A stretch of 10,095 bases of DNA from Planctomycetota bacterium. Its GTDB lineage: Bacteria; Planctomycetota; Planctomycetia; Gemmatales; Gemmataceae. Below are positions 1 to 5,553 of this stretch, piece after piece. The stretch's first letter is position 1; each line of letters begins with the position of its first letter. Location of the stretch: the NCBI GenBank assembly GCA_018970845.1, contig JAGWVO010000105.1, forward strand, positions 1-10,095. The letters run 5' to 3'. The notes below the pieces were generated by a model. It did not search any database. It had not been told where the DNA came from and saw nothing but the letters and a program-made list of their open reading frames with translations. Made by a program: the position numbers and the translations under genes.

Positions 1-853
1 CCAGCAATCCAAAATGTTCGAGGATCATTTCCGAGGCGGCAAGGTCGTCCCGGCGACTTCCGCTGGCGGGATCCGACCATTGCCCCCTGCCGCCAGGCCA
101 GTGGTGCCCCAATCCCCTCACCCGACGAACCGTCACCAGCGCATGGCCTTGGGCCCCGGCATGGATCCATTCATCCCAATCGGGATGGGAATGAAACGAA
201 GTTTCCCCGGCGCGGGCGCCCATCGCCGCCGCCCATAGGCCGGCCCGTTCACCGATGGCGGGCACGAAAATCGGGTCCGGGTGCCATGGAAGAACGGCGC
301 TACCCCCTTCCCAGGGAACCAGAGGGTCGGCGCCTCCCATAAGGAACAGGCTGGGCACCGGCGCGATCCTGCCGGGCGGCGGCCGGCGGGGATACCCGCA
401 AACAAAGGCCGCCCCGCCAAATTCGGCGCCTCCCCGAACAATGGCCGCGGCGATCATGCCGGCGCCGTTGGAGAATCCAGCCAGCACGGGCGGCCGACGG
501 AGGCCCAATCGGGCGGACAGCCTTCCGGCAAGCGATGTGATCCAGCCGGAATCATCGGCGCCAGGGGCGGGCTTGGGAAGGTGTCGTTCGGCGCCATCCT
601 CCCAGCAGGGGGGATTCGCCATGAAATGCGCCGGAGAATTCATGTTGGCGCGGGTCGCCTCGGGAAAAGCCAAGGCTATGCCGGCTTCCCGCGCCCTTTC
701 CTCCAGGGCGGTTTCAACGGCCATCCATGAGGCCGTTCCACCGCATCCATGCAAAACCATGATCAGCCGGTCCGCTTGTCCGCCTTCCGGAAGCAGAAGC
801 AGGCACCGCCGTTCATGGGGACCGTGCCGTTCCTGGATTCTTTCGCGGATCAT
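1..853 (-). CDS. Alpha/beta hydrolase, PHB-depolymerase / LpqC-like esterase (3' end outside window)
   Basis: A reading frame of 284 codons stays open to the left edge, so the C-terminus is missing. The protein looks like an esterase of the poly(3-hydroxybutyrate) depolymerase / feruloyl esterase group (Esterase_PHB, LpqC-like). Visible hallmarks are an oxyanion-type LHGCGG (residues 34-39), the nucleophile elbow GFSNGAG (126-132, Ser128), an acid-loop GGADPLVPW (173-181, Asp176) and GLGHHWPGG (247-255, His250 or His251 as the catalytic base). Order and spacing fit the family, and the visible part covers nearly a full domain. The ATG overlaps the stop of the upstream isomerase gene in an ATGA at 850-853, suggesting translational coupling; no good Shine-Dalgarno is seen. 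Many relatives are exported, but no signal peptide is present here, so it is probably cytoplasmic. The natural substrate (aromatic ester, acetylated sugar, short polyester) cannot be read from the sequence. Confidence 0.5.
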   Translation of the reverse strand, partial: MIRERIQERHGPHERRCLLLLPEGGQADRLIMVLHGCGGTASWMAVETALEERAREAGIALAFPEATRANMNSPAHFMANPPCWEDGAERHLPKPAPGADDSGWITSLAGRLSARLGLRRPPVLAGFSNGAGMIAAAIVRGGAEFGGAAFVCGYPRRPPPGRIAPVPSLFLMGGADPLVPWEGGSAVLPWHPDPIFVPAIGERAGLWAAAMGARAGETSFHSHPDWDEWIHAGAQGHALVTVRRVRGLGHHWPGGRGQWSDPASGSRRDDLAASEMILEHFGLL

Positions 854-1737
854 GCGGAGGCAAGCTTCCGCCACAACGCCTTGTAGTCGCGGAAGAAGGC
901 GATGCATTTTTCCTTGTCGGGATAGGACTGGCCGATTTCGATGAGGGTGGTCCGGTCGTATCCCGTTTCCCTCAGGAGACGGAACAATTCGCGATAAGGA
1001 TAGGTGCCCTTGGCGTCGTTGTTCAGGTCATTGATGTGGCATGACATGATCCAGGGACGCAGCATCTCGAACGACTCCTTGATGCTGCCCTTTTTCACAT
1101 CGGTGGGGTTGGAATTCCATGTCACGCCGACGCTCTTGTGGCCGGCATGGCCCATGATGGCCTTCATGTTGGCCGGTTCCTGGGTGCCGGCGCCATGAAC
1201 CTCGACCCAAACCTCGACGCCGAGAGACGCGGCCGCATCGCCACAGGGCCGGAGGGCCTTCCCGATCTGCTCCAGGGTTTTTTCCTGTGGCACCCCCTTG
1301 GGAAATCCGTTGGGACGAACCTTGACCCCCTTGGCGCCCAAATCGCTTGCAAGCTGTAGAAACTGCTTACAAATCTCTATATTTTTATTAACAACAGCCA
1401 TGTCGGCAGCATGAAATTCGCAGACCGATCCAAGCCCCCAAATGACAACCCCCGCATCAGCGCAGCGCTTTTTGACTTCCGCCCGTGCGTCCTTGGACAA
1501 CGAGGGTTCAACCCCGTGCTTGTGGGTGGTCCTGAATTCCACGGGGGAAATGCCGGTCGTCTTGCAGATTTCCAGAAGTGTAGGCAGGTCATGGGCTTGC
1601 AGCGAATTATAAGTGACGGAACCCAGCTTGAACGGGGGTTCCGCACCTTGGGCCGTGGCCACGGCGCCCGAAAGCACGCATGAACCGGTGGCCGATGCCA
1701 TCAAACCCATGGCTTCGCGACGATTGGTGATCTTCAT
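850..1737 (-). CDS. Tat-leader TIM-barrel protein, sugar phosphate isomerase/epimerase family
   Basis: This 295-residue protein belongs to the xylose-isomerase-like TIM-barrel superfamily (AP endonuclease 2 fold). It starts with a twin-arginine-like leader (TNRREAM at residues 4-10, then a weakly hydrophobic stretch to about 29, with a possible cut after ATA). Barrel motifs follow: SPVEFR (Glu67), WVEVHG (Glu179, His181), MSCHINDL (His234, Asp237) and TLIEIGQS (Glu267), in the order expected of metal-binding residues. The usual Asp-containing strand between them reads VTWNSNP (206-211), with Asn instead of Asp. I start it at the ATG ending at 1737 because GAAGGGG lies 8 nt upstream and the leader begins there; a start at 1815 would add 26 residues with no role. 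It is the first gene of a pair with the downstream esterase (ATGA overlap). Relatives often carry generic isomerase/epimerase names without a known substrate, so the exact reaction is unknown. Confidence 0.5.
   Translation of the reverse strand: MKITNRREAMGLMASATGSCVLSGAVATAQGAEPPFKLGSVTYNSLQAHDLPTLLEICKTTGISPVEFRTTHKHGVEPSLSKDARAEVKKRCADAGVVIWGLGSVCEFHAADMAVVNKNIEICKQFLQLASDLGAKGVKVRPNGFPKGVPQEKTLEQIGKALRPCGDAAASLGVEVWVEVHGAGTQEPANMKAIMGHAGHKSVGVTWNSNPTDVKKGSIKESFEMLRPWIMSCHINDLNNDAKGTYPYRELFRLLRETGYDRTTLIEIGQSYPDKEKCIAFFRDYKALWRKLASA
1651..1737 (-). other. Twin-arginine-like signal peptide of the isomerase-family protein
   Basis: Residues 1-29 hold a short polar start, the Arg-Arg pair at 7-8 (NRREAM), a mildly hydrophobic segment rich in Ala, Gly, Met and Ser, and Ala-Thr-Ala near 27-29. 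The pair sits where a Tat motif would be, but the core is not a strict SRRxFLK. Export through Tat is an inference; the leader may alternatively stay as a membrane anchor. Confidence 0.5.
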
Positions 1738-1745
1738 GATTTCAA

Positions 1746-1752
1746 CCCCTTC
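1746..1752 (-). promoter_or_regulatory. Ribosome binding site of the isomerase-family gene
   Basis: Read on the minus strand, GAAGGGG lies 8 nt before the ATG at 1737-1735. It is the best Shine-Dalgarno match near any candidate start of this frame and is the main reason for preferring that ATG over the one at 1815. Confidence 0.5.
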
Positions 1753-1824
1753 GATAGAACGGCCCGCCTGTAACGGATGTCCAAGCGCAGCCAAGCGCCT
1801 CTCAATTCCTTCCATGCGGGAAAT

Positions 1825-1846
1825 CCGAATCCGCTCAAGGATTCGG
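1825..1846. repeat. Perfect 8-bp inverted repeat in the divergent intergenic region
   Basis: CCGAATCC at 1825-1832 and GGATTCGG at 1839-1846 are exact reverse complements separated by the 6 nt GCTCAA. The element lies between two divergently transcribed units, about 90 bp upstream of one start codon and 75 bp upstream of the other. It could be an operator for a dimeric regulator or a small hairpin in a leader transcript. It is not followed by a T-run on either strand, so an intrinsic terminator is unlikely. A chance occurrence is possible. Confidence 0.5.
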
Positions 1847-1871
1847 TATACGCAATCGTAGTTAGTAGAAT
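1843..1871 (+). promoter_or_regulatory. Possible sigma-70-type promoter for the large membrane-protein gene
   Basis: TAGAAT at 1866-1871 matches the -10 consensus at 5 of 6 positions. Seventeen bases upstream, TCGGTA (1843-1848) matches the -35 consensus at only 3 of 6. The surrounding 40 bp are more AT-rich than the rest of the window. The -35 element overlaps the right arm of the inverted repeat at 1839-1846. This is a weak prediction from consensus matching alone. Confidence 0.5.
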
Positions 1872-1907
1872 AAGCTTGAATGGATTTCCCGTCCTCAGCG
1901 GAAACCC

Positions 1908-1913
1908 GGGGAG
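1908..1913 (+). promoter_or_regulatory. Ribosome binding site of the large membrane-protein gene
   Basis: GGGGAG ends 9 nt before the ATG at 1923. It supports that ATG as the true start of the 1207-residue protein. Confidence 0.5.
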
Positions 1914-1922
1914 TAAAAACTG

Positions 1923-4900
1923 ATGGCCACCGCCACGCATGAACCGCGGTCCGTCAGCGAGGCGGCCGAAGCCCGCATCGAGCAGGTTCTCGATGCCGCT
2001 GGGGGCTTGCTCAAGGGTCGGGAACTTTCCAGCGGCATGCTGTGGAGTTGCTCGGCGCTTTTCCTCGGTGCCGCCGCCTTGGTGGCCTCCCATGCCATCT
2101 TCCGGCCATCCATGTGGGCTGGGACCGCCATCCTTGCGATCCTTGGCCTTTGCGTGACAATCATCGTTTCAAGGGCCCTGTTGCGTCCCCTGTTCGTCAG
2201 GATCAATCCGTACTACTCCGCCCGCACCATCGAGGCGTCGATTCCTGATTGCCGAAACAGTGTCATCAACTGGCTCGATCTGCGCCACCAAACGATGCCG
2301 GCCGCCATCCGCGGCGCGGTGATCAACCGGGCGGCGCGCGACATCGAGGAAGTTGATGTGAACGAGGCGGTCAACTCCCTGCCCCGCCCGAAGTCCGCCG
2401 CGATCCTGTTCGCCGCAAGTGCCGTCCTTCTCATTGTCCTTCTGTTTGTGCTGGGTCCTGGAACCTTTGCCAGCGCCCTGACCAGGGGCCTCACCCCTTG
2501 GACCCCCAGGGCCGTGGTGGCCGATACCGGAATCGAAATCATCGACCCGCAGGGTGGCGATGGATCCGTGGCCGTTGGACGCGACATGGCCATCCGCGTG
2601 AAGTTGTCTGGCAAAGTGCCGGACGCGGGCGCCAGGGATGCGGCCACTCTCTGGGTTTGGAACGCCGCGGGACAGGCTCCCGTGGGCATCCCCATGACAA
2701 CCGAGCCGGGCCGCAGCGATGGCACCTGGATTGGCACCGTTTCCAAAGACCTGGTGCAAATGGGCTTCTGGTACAAGGTGACGGCGGGAGACAACCAAAC
2801 GGTTGATCACCGCGTCGAAGTGAGACTCGACCTGTTCATTCAATCGATCACAACCAGGGTGGAGCCCCCGGCCCACCTGAGGCTTGACCCGATCGAGGGA
2901 AACGAGCCCGGCCTGTCGGCCATCAAGGGCTCCAAGGTCACCATCCTTGGATCCGCAAGCGACGAGTTGCGCTCGGCCGAACTCGTGATGTTCGCCGGAC
3001 TGGAACGCCGCGCCGAGCGCATCAAGGCAACCATCAATCCCGAGGACGGCAAGCGTTTTTCCGTGAACCTTTCCGCGAACGAATCCGGCCAATATCACCT
3101 TCGGATAGTGAGCAAGTCTGGTGATCCGTTCGAGACCACCTTGGCTTCCCTGACCGTGACGGATGACCAGAAACCGTCGATTCTCCGAATTCTTCCCGAT
3201 CCCTCGAAATCAGTCGTGGAACTGCGGTTGGTCGACACGCAGGATTTCCAGTTCCAAGTCAATGACGACTTCGGACTGGCGTCGGTCTCCGCGCACCTGG
3301 CGCTGCCCGATGGCAGGAAATTGCCCCTGAAGGCCGCGGGACTTCCATCCCTGCCGGGCAATAAACCCGTATCCGCTGCAACGGGCACCTGGACTGTTCG
3401 CGCCGCCGAGTTGGGCGAGTTTGCCGGCAAATCGGTGAAAATGATCGTTTCGGCCCGCGACTCCCGCCCCAACGATGCCGGCCTCACTGAATCGTCCACC
3501 GAAATGAAGATCTTGAAAAACTCCACGGAAGTCCGCGTCATTCAGCCTTCCAAGACCGCCCGGGTGAAACCTGGGCAATCGCTGGATGTGATCGCTGAAA
3601 TCACCGGGACCATACCCGAGGCTGGAAACCCTGAATCACCCCGGCTGCAATATCGGGCGCTCGGAGACAACGGCCCTCCCAAAAGCATCGCCATGCGCAA
3701 GCCGACAGCCAACAAATCCCGCTGGATCGCGACCATTCCGGCTGAATCCATCGGGGAGGGCGGTTGGCTGCAGGTGCTGGCGGGGGACGGCGCCAGCGCG
3801 TTGGTGCAGGTCGAGGTTTCCACCCCCCTGAAACTCACCGGGTTCGTCTCCAAGGTTGATCCGCCCCCCTACATGAAGGGGCAACCCTTGGTCTCCCGCG
3901 AAAGGCCCATCCAGGGCGTGGCGGGATCAAAGGCAAGCATCACCCTGGAAACCAATGTCCCGGGCGTTGAGGGCGGCATTTTCTTCCGCCCGGAAGGCGG
4001 CGCGGAACGCGAAATCCGGGGATCGCCCGATTTTCAGAATCCACGCAATCTTGATATTCCCCTGCCATTGGACAAGCCGGGCGCCTACAGGATCGTGATC
4101 AAGGGGGAAGGAAACACCTGGAGGGATATGGCGACATTCCCTGTCGAGGTTGTCGAGGACAAGCCCCCGACCGTTGAATTGCTCGAACCAGCCGAGGGCG
4201 CCAGCGTTCCCGTGAATGGACAGGTGCTGGCAAGGGTCAAGGCTTCCGATGACTGGGGACTCAAATCACTGGGATTGAAGCTTGAATGGCTTTCAGAAGG
4301 CGCTGAAACGCCCCTCAGGCCCGTGCCCGTGGCCATTCCCGCTGGTGAAACCGGGCCTTCCAAAAAATTTGAAGGACTTGTCACCATAAAATTGTTGGAT
4401 TTGGTGGATGGCCAAGGGCAAGCTGTGACTCTTGCCGCTGGCCAAAAACTGCGCCTGGCGGTTGAGGCGCGAGACCATCATCCGGATCCAACTCGCACCG
4501 GCCAAAGCGCGTCCATCCTGCTGAATCTCACTCCCCCGGCCAACGATGCCCAAAAACGGGAGGACGAGAAACGGGACAAGGAAAAAATGGATCAGTTCCA
4601 GCGAAACCAGCAAAAGCAGGATGAAAACAACAAAAATGCCGCCCAACCCATGGCTGGCGGAAATCCCGAACAGGGAATGAATCCAGGCGAGAAGCAGGAA
4701 AACAAACCAGGGCAAAACGGCAATCCCATGGGTGACAAGCCGATGCCCGGAGTCAATGAAAAGCCAATGCCCGATCAGGCCAATCAACCCATGCCCGGAC
4801 AAAACCCCAACAACATGCCTCCCGAAATCAAGGATGTGGAGCGGCGGATCCAGGAGGCGTTGCAGGAAAAAAATCCCATGCCCGGACAAGGCAACCAACC

Positions 4901-5546
4901 CATGCCTATGCCCGGTCAGGGCAACCAACCCATGCCCGGGCAAGGCAACCAGCCAATGCCCATGCCCATGCCCGGACAGGGCAACCAGCCCATGCCGATG
5001 CCCGGTCAAGGCAACCAGCCCATGCCGATGCCCGGTCTGGGCAACCAGCCCATGCCGATGCCCGGACAAGGCAATCAGCCCATGCCGGGTGGCGGTGCCA
5101 ATGATCGGGCGAATGCTCCGGGGATGAATCCCACGGCAGAGGACAATCGTGGCGCCGTGAGCGGAAGCCGGGAAAAGCCCGACGCCATTGACCCGGCCAA
5201 CGGCAAGGCATCATTGGCCCAACTGGAAAGCCTGCAGGATCAGGTTCGCCGCAACAAGGAGAAGCTCAAGCAGCAAGGCATATCTGACGAAGAGATTCGC
5301 AAATATGAGGAATACCTCAAAAACCGTCGCGAAAAGCTGGAACAGGATTCCAACCGGCCCGACACGGCTTCACCCCAACAGGCTGGCGGTCTGCAATCGG
5401 TGGGCGTGAGAAAAGCCCGCACTGGAGCGCGCGAGGGTGCAGAAGCCGGCACGGACAACCGGCCGCCACCTCCCGTGGAATACCAGGATGCCTGGCGGGA
5501 ATTCAGCCGGAAGCGAAAACTCCCCGCCGACCCGAAACTCCGGTGA
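1923..5546 (+). CDS. Large membrane-anchored DUF4175-like protein with duplicated beta-rich blocks and Met/Pro repeat tail
   Basis: This 1207-residue protein has no enzyme motif that I recognise. Hydrophobic helices lie at about 39-60, 65-87 and 159-178. The segment between helices 2 and 3 (IEASIPDCRNSVINWLDL, 103-120) resembles the N-terminal region of DUF4175-type proteins. Next come two tandem blocks of about 330 residues (201-533 and 534-871), probably Ig-like and extracytoplasmic, which share motifs such as DDFGL/DDWGL and ARDSRP/ARDHHP. A highly charged Gln/Lys/Asp/Glu stretch (about 874-905) leads into a Met/Pro/Gly/Asn/Gln low-complexity tail with seven tandem repeat units (990-1057). 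A coiled-coil-like helix (about 1096-1143) and a basic C-terminus (REFSRKRKL) end the protein. The layout of N-terminal helices plus low-complexity C-terminal half is like the alphaproteobacterial TIGR02302/DUF4175 family. A role in the cell envelope is a guess. nadB follows after 7 bp, probably in the same transcript. Confidence 0.5.
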   Translation: MATATHEPRSVSEAAEARIEQVLDAAGGLLKGRELSSGMLWSCSALFLGAAALVASHAIFRPSMWAGTAILAILGLCVTIIVSRALLRPLFVRINPYYSARTIEASIPDCRNSVINWLDLRHQTMPAAIRGAVINRAARDIEEVDVNEAVNSLPRPKSAAILFAASAVLLIVLLFVLGPGTFASALTRGLTPWTPRAVVADTGIEIIDPQGGDGSVAVGRDMAIRVKLSGKVPDAGARDAATLWVWNAAGQAPVGIPMTTEPGRSDGTWIGTVSKDLVQMGFWYKVTAGDNQTVDHRVEVRLDLFIQSITTRVEPPAHLRLDPIEGNEPGLSAIKGSKVTILGSASDELRSAELVMFAGLERRAERIKATINPEDGKRFSVNLSANESGQYHLRIVSKSGDPFETTLASLTVTDDQKPSILRILPDPSKSVVELRLVDTQDFQFQVNDDFGLASVSAHLALPDGRKLPLKAAGLPSLPGNKPVSAATGTWTVRAAELGEFAGKSVKMIVSARDSRPNDAGLTESSTEMKILKNSTEVRVIQPSKTARVKPGQSLDVIAEITGTIPEAGNPESPRLQYRALGDNGPPKSIAMRKPTANKSRWIATIPAESIGEGGWLQVLAGDGASALVQVEVSTPLKLTGFVSKVDPPPYMKGQPLVSRERPIQGVAGSKASITLETNVPGVEGGIFFRPEGGAEREIRGSPDFQNPRNLDIPLPLDKPGAYRIVIKGEGNTWRDMATFPVEVVEDKPPTVELLEPAEGASVPVNGQVLARVKASDDWGLKSLGLKLEWLSEGAETPLRPVPVAIPAGETGPSKKFEGLVTIKLLDLVDGQGQAVTLAAGQKLRLAVEARDHHPDPTRTGQSASILLNLTPPANDAQKREDEKRDKEKMDQFQRNQQKQDENNKNAAQPMAGGNPEQGMNPGEKQENKPGQNGNPMGDKPMPGVNEKPMPDQANQPMPGQNPNNMPPEIKDVERRIQEALQEKNPMPGQGNQPMPMPGQGNQPMPGQGNQPMPMPMPGQGNQPMPMPGQGNQPMPMPGLGNQPMPMPGQGNQPMPGGGANDRANAPGMNPTAEDNRGAVSGSREKPDAIDPANGKASLAQLESLQDQVRRNKEKLKQQGISDEEIRKYEEYLKNRREKLEQDSNRPDTASPQQAGGLQSVGVRKARTGAREGAEAGTDNRPPPPVEYQDAWREFSRKRKLPADPKLR
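2523..4535 (+). repeat. Two-copy internal duplication (about 330 codons each) in the large membrane protein
   Basis: Copy 1 is residues 201-533 (2523-3521) and copy 2 is residues 534-871 (3522-4535). Matching landmarks occur in the same order: GIEIIDPQ / EVRVIQPS, LSGKVPDAG / ITGTIPEAG, WYKVTAGD / WLQVLAGD, VEPPAHLR / VDPPPYMK, IKGSKVTI / VAGSKASI, QKPSILRILPD / KPPTVELLEPA, DDFGLASV / DDWGLKSL and ARDSRPND / ARDHHPDP. Offsets between partners stay within about 328-338 residues. Each copy seems to hold three beta-rich subdomains. Divergence is high, so the duplication is old; it was found by eye and not scored. Confidence 0.5.
4890..5093 (+). repeat. In-frame tandem repeat, seven units of 24-36 bp, encoding GNQP(MP)nGQ
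   Basis: Units start at 4890, 4920, 4944, 4980, 5010, 5040 and 5070 and are 30, 24, 36, 30, 30, 30 and 24 bp long. Each encodes Gly-Asn-Gln-Pro, then one to three Met-Pro pairs, then Gly-Gln or a variant. The length differences come only from Met-Pro pairs in steps of 6 bp. The three 30-bp units at 4980-5069 differ from one another at only one to three bases, which indicates recent duplication. One unit has Leu for Gln (CTG at 5037-5039). The last unit degenerates to Gly-Gly. The segment holds 13 Met residues. Confidence 0.5.
5542..5546 (+). promoter_or_regulatory. Ribosome binding site of nadB overlapping the upstream stop codon
   Basis: GGTGA contains the TGA stop of the large membrane protein and ends 7 nt before the nadB ATG at 5554. 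It is a partial Shine-Dalgarno match. Its position suggests that ribosomes finishing the upstream gene could restart on nadB. Confidence 0.5.
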
Positions 5547-5553
5547 CGGTTTC

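Noticed and set aside
255..944. Plus-strand open frame of 229 codons over the esterase gene
   Set aside because: It lies antisense to a frame with a full set of esterase motifs, its protein is rich in Arg, Ser and Pro without any recognisable domain, and it arises from high GC content.
1666..1737. Lipoprotein signal at Cys20 of the isomerase-family protein
   Set aside because: The residues before Cys (Thr-Gly-Ser) lack the aliphatic residue expected at position -3 of a lipobox.
1738..1815. N-terminal extension of the isomerase-family gene to the ATG at 1815
   Set aside because: It would place 26 extra residues before the twin-arginine-like leader, and the good ribosome binding site is at the ATG at 1737.
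2169..3098. Minus-strand open frame of 309 codons within the large membrane-protein gene
   Set aside because: Its translation is His/Gly/Arg-rich without a domain, and the opposite strand has the helices, block repeats and ribosome binding site of a real gene.
4293..5069. Minus-strand open frame of 258 codons encoding a striking Gly-His-Arg-His-Gly-Leu-Val-Ala-Leu repeat
   Set aside because: The repeat is simply the complement of the GNQPMPMPGQ-coding minisatellite. It has no ribosome binding site or family features that I can see.
4732..5127. Plus-strand frame of 131 codons with Cys-Pro/Arg-Cys-Pro repeats
   Set aside because: It is the shifted reading frame of the same tandem repeat inside the large membrane-protein gene.
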